64,000 nt of DNA from Rhodoferax sp. (GCA_030682475.1 JAUXOA010000011.1:33239-97238); one strand, 5' to 3'; shown: positions 18,821-28,238, counted from the first letter of the stretch. Notes: a model not told the origin generated them from the letters alone. Numbers and translations: made by a program.

Positions 18821-19182
18821 TTCAATTTGGCCCGAATCCTGGCGAGCAGGTCCGCCACCGGGCGACTGGCGAGCACGGGCGCGCCAGCGTCCTGGGTCTG
18901 GGCGCGGATCAGTCGCTCCAGCGTCTCAAGCTGGGGCGTCACCGGGCCAAAAAAGCGGGGCGCGTCGCCCACGGCCAGCAGCAGGGTCGGAAAGTCCTCC
19001 ACGTCCAGCGGGTGCAGCAGGTCGGCATCGTCTTCCACGTCAATCCAGAGAAATCGCGCCTGCGGAAAGTGGGACTGCACCTGTAAGAAGCGACTGCGGT
19101 AATCGCCACAGACACCACACCACTCGGCGCACAGGCAGACAACGAGAACAGCGCTTGGCAGTGTCGGGTTTTCAGGGTTCAT
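18817..19182 (-). CDS. Thioredoxin-family protein
   Basis: ATG at 19182 gives 121 residues with a thioredoxin-like active site WCGVC (C22, C25) and the cis-proline-like FPTLL later on. It has no signal peptide, so it would work in the cytoplasm, unlike most short thioredoxin-like proteins of the TlpA type. The active-site context (CLCAEWCGVC, two more cysteines just upstream) is unusual. Its frame ends against tusE with a 4-bp overlap. Confidence 0.8.
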   Translation of the reverse strand: MNPENPTLPSAVLVVCLCAEWCGVCGDYRSRFLQVQSHFPQARFLWIDVEDDADLLHPLDVEDFPTLLLAVGDAPRFFGPVTPQLETLERLIRAQTQDAGAPVLASRPVADLLARIRAKLN

Positions 19183-19312
19183 GGGATGCTGATGGTAAAA
19201 ATCGTTATTCACATTTTGCGATAAAAACCCGCTCGACGGCATATACCACGGCAACCGTCTGGTTCGTGTCGGGACTGCCACCGACATGCATGTTTGCATC
19301 ACTTTGCAGGCG

Positions 19313-19972
19313 TCAAACGGATAAGCCACAGCCCCGCAAAATCAGCGCCACCACATGCTCGGTGGCACGGGCATGGTCTGGCGCGCTCAGCTCCTGGAGC
19401 CCCAGCACGGCACGCACTTGCACATCAAAGTCGGCATAGGTCTGGGTCGCAGCCCAGATGGTAAAGAACAGGTGCACCGGGTCCACCGGCGCCATACGCC
19501 CGGCGGCAATCCAGCCGTCGATCACAGCGGCCTTGGCTAGCACCATCTCGCGCAACTCGGTCGCCAGCAGGGCTTTGACAATCGGTGCGCCATGCAGGAG
19601 CTCGTTGGCGAATACCTTGGAGGCGTGCGGCCGCTGTTCTGAGAGGGCCATTTTGTCGCGGATATAACGTTCAATCGCCGCTCTCGGGTCGGCCTGGGGG
19701 GTGATGCCATGGGTCGGCAGCAGCCAGTCTTTCAGGGTGCGCGCCAGCACGGTGCGGTAGAGCTCCTGCTTGTTGCCGAAGTAGTAGTGCAGATTGGCCT
19801 TGGGCAGGCCCGCGGCTTCGGCGATCGCCGCCATGGTGGTGCCACCAAAGCCGGCACCGGCAAACACGCGCTCGGCGGCAGCCAGTATCAAGGCCTCGTT
19901 GGCCTGGCGAATGGCGCCTTTGGACGCTTCGTCGCTCGCGTCAGAAGGCGTGCTGCGGGAAAGTGGCGTCAT
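19313..19972 (-). CDS. rutR: TetR/AcrR-family regulator, RutR-like
   Basis: The ATG at 19972 gives 219 residues. The N-terminal HTH reads AAERVFAGAGFGGTTMAAIA then GLPKANLHYYFGNKQELY, characteristic of the RutR/YcdC group, and the C-terminal half fits TetR_C of that group (DPRAAIERYIRDKM, HLFFTIWAATQTYADF). RutR senses uracil and controls pyrimidine uptake and breakdown. It is the last gene of the ABC-transporter operon, and a RutR-box-like site lies before that operon. The symbol is assigned by similarity to RutR motifs. Confidence 0.75.
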   Translation of the reverse strand: MTPLSRSTPSDASDEASKGAIRQANEALILAAAERVFAGAGFGGTTMAAIAEAAGLPKANLHYYFGNKQELYRTVLARTLKDWLLPTHGITPQADPRAAIERYIRDKMALSEQRPHASKVFANELLHGAPIVKALLATELREMVLAKAAVIDGWIAAGRMAPVDPVHLFFTIWAATQTYADFDVQVRAVLGLQELSAPDHARATEHVVALILRGCGLSV

Positions 19973-20036
19973 CGTGTGCAGGAAAAAAGGGGCCGTACCC
20001 GTTCGGATAAGACCCCTGCTTGCAGAAAACAGCAAT

Positions 20037-21050
20037 TTACTTGGTGGCAGCTTCCCACACCACATGCGAGTAAGCCGCTTTGCCCGGATCTTTCTTGATC
20101 ACCGGTGAGCTGCCCGCGGCCAGCAGCACCTTGACGGTGCGCTCATAAGCGGTCGGCTCCAGGTAGCCCATTTTTTTGGTGCCTGCCGTGGTGATGAGTT
20201 TGGCCACATTGTCCATCTGGCGCTTTTGCACCTTCTCGGACGCGCTGCCGGAGGTGTCCGCCGCCACCACGATCTTGGCCGCTTCAGCCGGGTTCTTCAC
20301 GGCGTCGTTCCAGCCCTTGAAGGTGGCTTTGAGGAACTTGCCCATGCGCGCCACAAAGGCCGGGTCTTTCAGCTTGGACTCCAGCACATAGAGGCCGTCT
20401 TCGAGCGAGGCAACGCCTTCTTTTTCATAGAAGAAAGTCACCAGGTCGCTCTCCTTGACGCCGGCGTCCACCACTTGCCAGTACTCGTTGTAAATCATGG
20501 TGGAAATGCACGCCGCCTGGTTCTGCAACAGCGGGTCAACGTTGAAGCCCTGCTTGAGAATCTTGATGTCGGAGTCCTTGTAGCCCAGCTTGGCCATCCA
20601 GTTCAGGAACGGGTACTCGTTGCCGCCGTACCAGACGCCCAGGGTTTTGCCCTTGAAATCTTTCGGGCTGGTCACACCACTGGATTTTTTGCAGGTCAGC
20701 ATCAGGCCCGACTGGTTGAACACCTGGGCGATATTGACCAGCGGTACACCGGCTTCGCGCGCGGCGAGGGCGTCGGGCATCCAGTTCACCACCACGTCGG
20801 CGCCATTGCCGGCAATCACTTGCACCGGTGAAATGTCGGGGCCACCGGGTTTGATCGTCACGTCCAGACCTTCGGCCTTGTAATAGCCTTTGGCCTGGGC
20901 CACGTAGTAACCGGCGAACTGCGCTTGCGGCAGCCACTTGAGCTGGACGGTGACCTTGTCAGCCGCGCTGGCATTGACGCCGACGGTCGCACCGCAGACG
21001 GCCAGCACCGCCGCCAGCAGGCTGCTGGTGACTTTGGAAGAACGAATCAT
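20037..21050 (-). CDS. NMT1/THI5-type ABC transporter substrate-binding protein
   Basis: The ATG at 21050 follows a GGAGCTTTCC ribosome site. The 337 residues start with a Sec signal peptide ending near ASAADK, then VQLKWLPQAQFAGYYVAQAKGYY, the hallmark of the NMT1/SsuA-like periplasmic binding proteins for pyrimidine precursors, riboflavin, nitrate or sulfonates. With two permeases and an ATPase upstream and RutR downstream, a pyrimidine or hydantoin-type ligand is the best guess. Ligand identity cannot be read from sequence alone. Confidence 0.85.
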   Translation of the reverse strand: MIRSSKVTSSLLAAVLAVCGATVGVNASAADKVTVQLKWLPQAQFAGYYVAQAKGYYKAEGLDVTIKPGGPDISPVQVIAGNGADVVVNWMPDALAAREAGVPLVNIAQVFNQSGLMLTCKKSSGVTSPKDFKGKTLGVWYGGNEYPFLNWMAKLGYKDSDIKILKQGFNVDPLLQNQAACISTMIYNEYWQVVDAGVKESDLVTFFYEKEGVASLEDGLYVLESKLKDPAFVARMGKFLKATFKGWNDAVKNPAEAAKIVVAADTSGSASEKVQKRQMDNVAKLITTAGTKKMGYLEPTAYERTVKVLLAAGSSPVIKKDPGKAAYSHVVWEAATK

Positions 21051-21078
21051 GGAAAGCTCCTTGGGTTGGGGGGAAAAA

Positions 21079-22026
21079 TTAACCTTCACGCACCGACGGG
21101 TGCCAGAATGCGGCACGCCGTTCAAGTTGCACCAGCAAAGCATACGCTACTGAACCGGTCACAGCGGCCACCACAATGGCGCCCCAGACCAGCGGCATGT
21201 TCATGCGCGCGGCTTCGGTCGAAATACGAAAACCCAGCCCCGTCGTGGGCGAGCCAAAAAACTCGGCCACAATGCCACCGATCAGGGCCAGCGTGGCATT
21301 GACCTTGAGCGCGCCAAACATGAAGGGCAGCGCGGCCGGCAAGCGCAGGGCCAGCAGGGTGCGGCTGTAGCTGGCGGCGTAGCTGACCATCAGCTCACGC
21401 TCCAGTTTGCCGGCCGCCTTGAGCCCGGCCAGCGTGGATACCAGCATCGGGAAAAACGTCATCAGCACCACCACCGCCGCTTTGGACTGCCACTCAAAAC
21501 CAAACCACATCACGGCAATCGGTGCCACCGCCACCAGCGGGATGGCGCTGGTCAAGGACGCAATGGGCAACAAGCCGCGCTGCAAAAAAGGCAGACGGTC
21601 AATCGCCACCGCCACGGCAAAACCCAGGCCCGAGCCCAGCGCCCAGCCAATCAGCACCGCCTTGAGCACGGTTTGCACAAAGTCGCCCCACAGGGTGGGC
21701 CCATGGCTGGCAATCGATTGCAGGATCAGACTCGGCGGCGGCAACAGGACTTTGGGCACCTCAAACGCCAGCACCAGCAGTTGCCAGAAATAGACCACCC
21801 ACAAGCCAAACAGGGCCGCTGTCAGCATGCCGTAAATGCGGCCGCCGTCGAGTGCCGCCAGGCGCCGGATGGACTGCACGGCCAGCAGCGCCAGCATGAT
21901 GGTGGCCAGCCAGAACAGCGGCGTCGGTGCCGCAGCACCGGTGGCAGCGGGCAACTGCAGCAGCAGCGCAGCGCCCGCCAGGCAGGCCAGCACAAACAGC
22001 GCGGTGAATCGGGTGGACTGCTTCAT
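21079..22026 (-). CDS. ABC transporter permease, NitT/TauT type
   Basis: The 315 residues have about six membrane spans and the BPD_transp_1 coupling motif in the region YAASYSRTLLALRLPAALP. An N-terminal pair of extra helices makes it longer than the usual 250-270 residues. It overlaps the preceding permease gene by 4 bp (ATGA) and precedes the substrate-binding protein by 28 bp, so the proteins form one transporter. Confidence 0.87.
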   Translation of the reverse strand: MKQSTRFTALFVLACLAGAALLLQLPAATGAAAPTPLFWLATIMLALLAVQSIRRLAALDGGRIYGMLTAALFGLWVVYFWQLLVLAFEVPKVLLPPPSLILQSIASHGPTLWGDFVQTVLKAVLIGWALGSGLGFAVAVAIDRLPFLQRGLLPIASLTSAIPLVAVAPIAVMWFGFEWQSKAAVVVLMTFFPMLVSTLAGLKAAGKLERELMVSYAASYSRTLLALRLPAALPFMFGALKVNATLALIGGIVAEFFGSPTTGLGFRISTEAARMNMPLVWGAIVVAAVTGSVAYALLVQLERRAAFWHPSVREG

Positions 22027-22922
22027 GGCTGATGCCGGTGCCGCAGCACCAGCCGTTCGACAAAGGCCACCACGCTAGTAAGCGCCAACCCCAACAGGGC
22101 CGACATGACCAGCGCCGACCAGATTTGCACCGTGTTGCCGTAATAAGAGCCGGTCAGCAGGCGCGCGCCCAGTCCGGCTTGTGCGCCGGTGGGCAGTTCG
22201 GCCACCATGGCGCCCACCAGGCCAGCCGCAATGCCGACCCGCAGGGCCGGAAACAAAAAGGGCAAGGCGGCAGGCAAGCGCAACAGCCACAGAGCCTGCC
22301 AGCGGCTGGCGGCATAGGTGTGCAACATCTCGGTCTCGATGCGCTGCGGTGAGCGCAAGCCCTGCACCATGGCGACCGTGACCGGGAAAAAGCACAGGTA
22401 CATGGCGATCACCGCTTTGGGCGCGACCCCGGCAAACCCGAGACTGCCCAGAATTACCAGCACGATGGGCGCAATCGCCAGCACTGGCACCGTTTGCGAG
22501 GCCACGATCCAGGGCAGCAAGGCGCGGTCCAGCGTGCGCGAATGAACAATGCACACCGACAGGAACAAACCCAGCAGGGTGCCCATCACAAAACCCCAGA
22601 GCGTAGACTCGGCCGTGACGGCCACGTGGAACAACAGGTTGCGCGGCGAGTCCAGCGGCCAGTCCAGCAGGCTGGACCAGAGATCGAGCGCCACCTGATG
22701 CGGCGCCGGCAGCACCGGGCGCTGCATCGCCATGGTGGCGCTCAGCAGGTCTTGCCAGCCCCACGCCCCAGCCTCGGGCAGCACGCGCTCTATCGCGCCG
22801 GGCGCATTGAGCACCCAGGCGCCGCCGTACCAGGCCAGCAGCAGCGCCAGCAACAGCACCGTCACCGGCAACCCCTGTAGCCTGAAGCGCGCCATGACAG
22901 CTTTGAAAACGGGCTCAGTCAT
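22023..22922 (-). CDS. ABC transporter permease, NitT/TauT type
   Basis: The ATG at 22922 gives 299 residues with the same fold as the next permease: membrane spans, then HTYAASRWQALWLLRLPAAL as the ATPase-docking loop. Two different permeases imply a heterodimeric membrane channel. Its start overlaps the end of the ATPase gene by 8 bp. Confidence 0.87.
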   Translation of the reverse strand: MTEPVFKAVMARFRLQGLPVTVLLLALLLAWYGGAWVLNAPGAIERVLPEAGAWGWQDLLSATMAMQRPVLPAPHQVALDLWSSLLDWPLDSPRNLLFHVAVTAESTLWGFVMGTLLGLFLSVCIVHSRTLDRALLPWIVASQTVPVLAIAPIVLVILGSLGFAGVAPKAVIAMYLCFFPVTVAMVQGLRSPQRIETEMLHTYAASRWQALWLLRLPAALPFLFPALRVGIAAGLVGAMVAELPTGAQAGLGARLLTGSYYGNTVQIWSALVMSALLGLALTSVVAFVERLVLRHRHQP

Positions 22923-23742
22923 GGTGGCCCTCGGCCAGCGCCTCGCGCACCGCGTGCGCCACTTCAATAAAGGCCGTGCTGTCGCGCAAACCCAGGTGCC
23001 GCTCATCCGGCAGCGGTGAGTCGATCACCCGGACAATGCGCCCCGGACGCGGCGACATCACCACGATGCGGGTGGCCAGGTAGACCGCCTCGGCAATCGA
23101 GTGCGTGACAAACAGCACGGTGCGGCGTTCGCGCTGCCAAAGCTGCTGCAGTTGCTCGTTGAGCCGGTCACGCGTGATCTCATCGAGTGCACCAAAGGGT
23201 TCGTCCATCATCAAAATCTTCGGCTCGAACGACAAGGCGCGCGCAATCGACACCCGCTGCTGCATCCCGCCGGAAAGTTGCCAGGGGTACTTTTGCTCAA
23301 AGCCGGTCAGCCCGACACGGGCCAGTTGCTCCAGTGCGATGGCCTTGCTGTCGGCGCGGGAGCGGCCCTGAATTTGCAGCGGCAAGGTGACGTTGGCCAG
23401 CACCGTGCGCCACGGAAACAGCGCCGGTGACTGAAACACATAGCCGTAAGCGCGTGCCAGCCGCGCTTCGTGCGCAGTGACGCCATTGACCAGCACCTGC
23501 CCGGCGCTGATTTTTTCCAGATCGGCAATCACGCGCATCAAGGTGGTCTTGCCGCAACCCGAGGGGCCAATCAACGCGACGAACTCGCCTTCGCGGATGT
23601 CAAGGTCAATGTCCTCAAGCGCGTGCACCGGTGCATCGCTCGCCTGGTAGATGACGCTGGCGTTGCGGACTTCAACCGCCAGTCGCGTGCTGACCAAAGG
23701 GGCGGTAGCCGGCGACCTTGACGGCACTTCAGGATTGTTCAT
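22915..23742 (-). CDS. ABC transporter ATP-binding protein, NitT/TauT type
   Basis: The 275 residues from ATG 23742 contain Walker A GPSGCGKTT, the Q-loop (FQSPALFPW), the ABC signature LSGGMQQR, Walker B ILMMDEPFGALD and the switch histidine (VTHS). The closest subfamily is SsuB/TauB-like. First gene of the transporter-rutR operon; the RutR-box-like operator lies 44 bp upstream of its start. Confidence 0.92.
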   Translation of the reverse strand: MNNPEVPSRSPATAPLVSTRLAVEVRNASVIYQASDAPVHALEDIDLDIREGEFVALIGPSGCGKTTLMRVIADLEKISAGQVLVNGVTAHEARLARAYGYVFQSPALFPWRTVLANVTLPLQIQGRSRADSKAIALEQLARVGLTGFEQKYPWQLSGGMQQRVSIARALSFEPKILMMDEPFGALDEITRDRLNEQLQQLWQRERRTVLFVTHSIAEAVYLATRIVVMSPRPGRIVRVIDSPLPDERHLGLRDSTAFIEVAHAVREALAEGHHD

Positions 23743-23785
23743 TGACACGCGAAAAAGTAGAGGGGACTGCACCACAAAAAAGAAA

Positions 23786-23801
23786 CTAACCGATTGGTCA
23801 A
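23786..23801 (-). promoter_or_regulatory. RutR-box-like operator before the ABC operon
   Basis: On the minus strand the site reads TTGACCA-AT-CGGTTAG. The known RutR consensus TTGACCA-NN-TGGTCAA matches at 11 of 14 defined positions, with a perfect left half. A TAGAAT hexamer (23810-23805) just upstream on that strand could be the -10, so a bound repressor would block initiation. Confidence 0.55.
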
Positions 23802-23862
23802 CTTATTCTAGCGATGCAAGCCAGTTTCGTGCCATAAATATCATCAGGGTTTGTACTGGCCC

Positions 23863-26106
23863 TCAAGCCTGCAACTGTCGCGCCCGCGCCAGCGCCAGCG
23901 CCACATACCAGTCCAGACAGCCCGGATTGGCCATCGCCTCGCGGTTGAGCACCTTGTCCAGCGGCTGGCCCAGCAGCAGCTTCTTGATCGGCAGCTCCTG
24001 CTTTTTGCCCGAGAGAGTGCGCGGAATCTCCGCCACCTGAAAGATCTCGTTGGGAACGAAGCGCGGCGATAGCGCGGTTTTGATGGCCTCCACTATTTTG
24101 GTGCGTACCGCGTCATCCAGCGTCACGCCCTCGCGCAGCACCACAAACAGCGGCATGTAGCTCTCGCGCCCCAGGTATTCGAGATCGACCACCATCGAGT
24201 CCAGCACTTCGGGCAAGGCTTCCACCGCGCTGTAGAGCTCACTGGTGCCCATGCGCAGGCCGTGGCGGTTGATGGTGGCGTCACTGCGGCCGTAGATGAT
24301 GCAGCCGCCCGCGGGCGTGACCTTGAGCCAGTCGCCATGGCGCCAGACGCCGGGGTACATGTCGAAGTAGCTCGACAGGTAGCGTTGCTTGCCCGCATCG
24401 CCCCAGAAATACAAAGGCATGCTGGGGATCGGCTGGCGGCACACCAGCTCGCCCACTTCGTCAATCACCGGCTGGCCCTGCTCGTTCCAGGCCTCCACCG
24501 CACAGCCCAGCAGGCGGCACTGCATTTCGCCGGCGACCTGGGGCAGCTCCCGGTTGCCGCCGATAAAGGCGCCACAGAAGTCGGTGCCGCCCGAGATATT
24601 GCACCACCAGATGTCGCCCCCACGCTCGTCCACTGCGTGTGGCTCGCTGCCCCCCGAGGGGGCTAACTTCCCTTGGGGCGGCCCGGCGGTGACGATTGCC
24701 CCCACGCTTGTCGCTTCGCGTACTGCGCTGCCCCCCGCGGGGGCTAATTTTCCTTGGGGCGGCCCGGCGGAAAATTGGTCGACCCCATCGGTGCCCGCGA
24801 CTTGCAGCTTGCGGAACTGCTCGGTCCCCCAGCGCTGCGATGCTTCGCTCAACGGTGAACCGGTCGTGCCGAGTGCCCTGATCTTTGTCAGATCACCGCA
24901 GCTCGAAAGATCGATGCCAGTCTTCATGCAGTTGGCAAAAAACGCTGCGCCGGCGCCAAAAAAGGTGACGCCCAGTTCGGCCGCAAAACGCCACAGCGTG
25001 GTCCAGTCGGGCGCCACTTTGTGGCCGGCCGCGTCCACCGTGGCACCCCCCGGATTGCCGTCAAAAATGCAGCAGGTGGTGCCGCTGAGCAGGCCGCCGA
25101 GCTGCGCATTCCACATCACCCAGCCGGTGGAGCTGTACCAGTGGTAGCGCTCGCCCAGCGAGTTGGGGGCATAGCTACAGCCGACATCGTTGTGCAGGCA
25201 CTTGAGCGCCAGCGCCACCAGCACCGTGCCGCCGTGACCGTGCACGATCGGCTTGGGCAAGCCGGTGGTACCGCTGGAATAGACAATCCACAGCGGGTGG
25301 TCAAACGGCAACCAGAGCGGCTCAAACGCTGAAGTTTTAGCATTATCCTGGGCTGTAGCTGCCGTGAAATCTTCGCAGTTGGCTATGGTTTGAATGACAT
25401 TGGTAGCCAGCCCCAGCGTGTGCTGCAGGATCACATGCCGCACCGATGGCAGTGCCGCACACAGCTCGGCCAGCACGCCGGTGCGGTCAATGTCGCGCCC
25501 GCCATAGCTCACCCCGTCGCAGGCGATCAGCACCTTGGGCTCGATTTGCTGGAAGCGGTCGAGCACCGCGTTGGTCCCCATGTCAGGGGCGCAAATGCTC
25601 CACACGCCGCCGATGCTCACCGTCGCCAGAAACGCCACCATCGCCTCAGGCGTGTTGGGCAGGTAGGCGGCCACCCGGTCGCCGGGCTGCACACCCTGGG
25701 CCTGCAGGTGCAAGGCCAACGAGGCCACCTGGCGGCGCAGCTCGGGCCAGCTTAAGTGCCGGGCGGGCGCCGCGCCCAGGCTTTTTTCGTTATGGCTGAT
25801 GATCGCCGAGAGACCTGCGGCGTCGGCCGCCTCGACATGCCGGAACACCTGCTGCGCATAGTTGAGCTTTGCCCCGACAAACCAGCGGGTAGCTGGCATC
25901 GGCGCGCCGTCACACACCACGCTGTGGGGGGTGGGTGACTGCAAGTCGAAGTAGTCCCAGATGCTTTGCCAGTACGCGCCCGGATCGGAGGTGGACCAGC
26001 GCCACAGCGCGTCATACGAATCAAACGACAGCCCGCGTTGCGCCTGCAGCCAGTTTTGGTAGAGGCGAATCTGGGGAAGGTAGGGCGGCGTTATGGATTG
26101 AGTCAT
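23863..26106 (-). CDS. Acetoacetyl-CoA synthetase with in-frame repeat insertion
   Basis: This acyl-adenylate enzyme activates acetoacetate to acetoacetyl-CoA, used in ketone-body and polyhydroxybutyrate metabolism. It has the AMP-binding motif YSSGTTGLPKPIVHG, the GGTD motif (NISGGTDFCGAF) and the C-terminal YGRSDATINRHGLRMG with the catalytic lysine near LSGKKQE. At 747 residues it is about 80 longer than the usual 650-670. The excess lies at about residues 445-497, where two copies of a repeat encode GPPQGKLAP-type peptides between the conserved TGSPLSE region and the GGTD motif. The frame stays open, so the protein may still work. Confidence 0.88.
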   Translation of the reverse strand: MTQSITPPYLPQIRLYQNWLQAQRGLSFDSYDALWRWSTSDPGAYWQSIWDYFDLQSPTPHSVVCDGAPMPATRWFVGAKLNYAQQVFRHVEAADAAGLSAIISHNEKSLGAAPARHLSWPELRRQVASLALHLQAQGVQPGDRVAAYLPNTPEAMVAFLATVSIGGVWSICAPDMGTNAVLDRFQQIEPKVLIACDGVSYGGRDIDRTGVLAELCAALPSVRHVILQHTLGLATNVIQTIANCEDFTAATAQDNAKTSAFEPLWLPFDHPLWIVYSSGTTGLPKPIVHGHGGTVLVALALKCLHNDVGCSYAPNSLGERYHWYSSTGWVMWNAQLGGLLSGTTCCIFDGNPGGATVDAAGHKVAPDWTTLWRFAAELGVTFFGAGAAFFANCMKTGIDLSSCGDLTKIRALGTTGSPLSEASQRWGTEQFRKLQVAGTDGVDQFSAGPPQGKLAPAGGSAVREATSVGAIVTAGPPQGKLAPSGGSEPHAVDERGGDIWWCNISGGTDFCGAFIGGNRELPQVAGEMQCRLLGCAVEAWNEQGQPVIDEVGELVCRQPIPSMPLYFWGDAGKQRYLSSYFDMYPGVWRHGDWLKVTPAGGCIIYGRSDATINRHGLRMGTSELYSAVEALPEVLDSMVVDLEYLGRESYMPLFVVLREGVTLDDAVRTKIVEAIKTALSPRFVPNEIFQVAEIPRTLSGKKQELPIKKLLLGQPLDKVLNREAMANPGCLDWYVALALARARQLQA
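24615..24770 (-). repeat. Two tandem ~83-bp repeat units inside acetoacetyl-CoA synthetase
   Basis: Unit 1 (24615-24689) and unit 2 (24698-24770) share GCCCCCACGCT, a G/C-rich palindrome around GCCCCC and GGGGGCTAA, and CTTGGGGCGGCCCGGCGG. Both are translated in frame as AGPPQGKLAP(A/S)GGS. Related DNA is present in the recQ insertion at 46945-47140. Confidence 0.75.
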
Positions 26107-26131
26107 GGGCCAAGGGTCGCGTGTCTCGGCA

Positions 26132-26725
26132 CTACCGTGCAAGCGCCTGCGCGGCAGTTGACAGCGCCAGCCGCTCGCTCTTCCAGTACACGTCATCACC
26201 CACCGTGCCATCGCTGCGGTAACGATTCAGCACACGGGCCAGCACAAACAGCAAATCACTCAGGCGATTCAGGTACTGGCGCGGCGTGTCTTTCAAAGTC
26301 TCCTGGCCTTCCAGCGCCACCACCGCGCGCTCGGCACGACGCGCCACGGTACGGCAGACGTGCGCCAGTGACGCGCCGCGGCTGCCGGCCGGCAGGATGA
26401 ACTCCTGCAGGCGTGGCAGTGCCTCGTTGTGTTCGGCCAGTGCGGCGTCCAACGCCAGCACGGCCTCTGGCTTGAGCAACTCAAAGCCTGGGATCGACAG
26501 CTCGCCGCCCAAGTTGAAGAGCTGGTGCTGAATTTCCACCAAAAGTAAGCGCACGCTCTCCGGTATGTCTTCACACAGCAGCACACCGATGTGGGAATTG
26601 AGTTCATCGACGTCGCCCATGGCATGCACGCGCAGGCTGCTTTTGGAGACGCGGGTGTTGTCACCCAGCCCGGTGCTGCCGTTGTCCCCGGTGCGGGTGG
26701 CGATTTGTGTCAGTCGTTGTCCCAT
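26132..26725 (-). CDS. pduO: ATP:cob(I)alamin adenosyltransferase, PduO type
   Basis: The enzyme makes adenosylcobalamin from cob(I)alamin and ATP. The 197 residues show TRTGDNGSTGLGDN at the N-terminus (ATP site), DELNSHIG, and the conserved C-terminal R-x-AERAVVAL followed by YLNRLSDLLFVLAR. Length is normal. It is transcribed away from the D-lactate dehydrogenase gene, with only 47 bp between the starts. Confidence 0.92.
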   Translation of the reverse strand: MGQRLTQIATRTGDNGSTGLGDNTRVSKSSLRVHAMGDVDELNSHIGVLLCEDIPESVRLLLVEIQHQLFNLGGELSIPGFELLKPEAVLALDAALAEHNEALPRLQEFILPAGSRGASLAHVCRTVARRAERAVVALEGQETLKDTPRQYLNRLSDLLFVLARVLNRYRSDGTVGDDVYWKSERLALSTAAQALAR

Positions 26726-26772
26726 GAAAGATCTCCTTGATCCGTGCTATTGTTGCAGCAAAATATATTCTC

Positions 26773-28197
26773 ATGAACGCACCCATCCCAACATCCCACC
26801 TGGTCCCTGACATCCACCCGCGCGAGGTGCCCGTGGCGCTGATGGAGGCGCTTAAAAAACGCTTCGCCGAGCGTTGCTCGACGGCCCTGGTGGTGCGCGA
26901 ACAGCACGGGCGCGATGAGTCGTCTTTTGAAGCGCCGCCGCCGGCCGCCGTGGTGTTTGCCGAAAGCACGGCCGACGTGGCTGACGCCGTGAAACTGGCC
27001 GGTGATTACAGCGTGCCGGTGATTCCCTTTGGTGTTGGAACCTCGCTCGAAGGCCATCTGCTCGCCGTGCAGGGTGGCATCAGCATCGACGTCAGCCGCA
27101 TGAACCAGGTGCTCTCCATCAATGCCGAAGACCTGACGGTGACGGTGCAGCCCGGTGTCACGCGCAAGCAACTCAACGAGGCGGTCAAGTCCACTGGCCT
27201 GTTCTTCCCGATCGACCCCGGCGCCGACGCCACCCTGGGCGGCATGAGTGCCACCCGCGCCAGCGGCACCAACGCCGTGCGCTACGGCACCATGCGCGAG
27301 AACGTGCTGGCGCTGCAAGTGGTAACGGCCAGCGGCGACATCATCCGCACCGGCACCCGCGCCAAAAAATCCGCTGCTGGCTACGACTTGACGCGCTTGA
27401 TGGTGGGCTCTGAGGGCACGCTGGGCGTGATCACCGAAGTCACCGTCAGGCTTTACCCGCTGCCGGAGGCGATCTCAGCGGCGATCTGCTCATTCCCGAG
27501 CATCGAGGCGGCGGTACGCACCACCATCCAGATCATCCAGATGGGGATTCCGATTGCGCGCGTGGAACTGATTGACCGCAACACGGTGCGCATGGTCAAC
27601 GCCTACGCCCACTTAAGCCTGCGGGAAGAGCCTTTGCTGCTGATGGAGTTTCACGGCTCGCCCGCCGGTGTCAAAGAGCAGGCCGAATTGGTGCAGGAGA
27701 TTGCCAGCGAGTTTGGCGGCAATGCCTTTGAGTGGGCCACCACACCGGAAGAGCGCACCCGCTTGTGGACCGCCAGGCACAACGCCTACTTTGCAGCGAT
27801 CCAGTCCAAGCCCGGTTGCCGTGCCATTTCAACCGACACCTGCGTGCCGATCTCACGTCTGGCCGACTGCCTGCTGGACTCGGTCGCCGAGGCCGATGCC
27901 AGCGGCATCCCCTACTTCCTGGTCGGCCACGTCGGTGACGGCAACTTTCACTTTGGTTATCTGATCGATCCCAGCAAACCCTCCGAGCGCGAGATTGCCG
28001 AACAGCTCAACCACGCTTTGGTGACGCGCGCCCTGCGCCTGGAAGGTACCTGCACCGGTGAGCATGGCGTGGGCCTGCACAAAATGGGTTTTCTGGTGAC
28101 CGAGACCGGCGCCGGCGCAGTCGACATGATGCGCAGCATCAAGCGCGCGCTGGACCCGAAAAACATCATGAATCCGGGCAAGATTTTTTCGCTATAG
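26773..28197 (+). CDS. FAD-linked D-lactate dehydrogenase (cytochrome type)
   Basis: The 474 residues have the PCMH-type FAD-binding domain (PFGVGTSLEGH, PGADATLGGMSATRASGTNAV, LMVGSEGTLGVITEV) and the FAD_oxidase_C domain with the VGHVGDGNFHF metal-binding histidines and GEHGVGLHK. It oxidises D-lactate or a related 2-hydroxy acid and feeds electrons to the respiratory chain. ATG 26773 is preferred to the upstream ATG 26737 because homologues start just before HPREVP. It resembles GlcD, but glcE and glcF are 32 kb away. Confidence 0.87.
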   Translation: MNAPIPTSHLVPDIHPREVPVALMEALKKRFAERCSTALVVREQHGRDESSFEAPPPAAVVFAESTADVADAVKLAGDYSVPVIPFGVGTSLEGHLLAVQGGISIDVSRMNQVLSINAEDLTVTVQPGVTRKQLNEAVKSTGLFFPIDPGADATLGGMSATRASGTNAVRYGTMRENVLALQVVTASGDIIRTGTRAKKSAAGYDLTRLMVGSEGTLGVITEVTVRLYPLPEAISAAICSFPSIEAAVRTTIQIIQMGIPIARVELIDRNTVRMVNAYAHLSLREEPLLLMEFHGSPAGVKEQAELVQEIASEFGGNAFEWATTPEERTRLWTARHNAYFAAIQSKPGCRAISTDTCVPISRLADCLLDSVAEADASGIPYFLVGHVGDGNFHFGYLIDPSKPSEREIAEQLNHALVTRALRLEGTCTGEHGVGLHKMGFLVTETGAGAVDMMRSIKRALDPKNIMNPGKIFSL

Positions 28198-28238
28198 CAG
28201 GGCCGTCGGGCGCGCATGCGCTTGCAGCCGCAGGTTCT

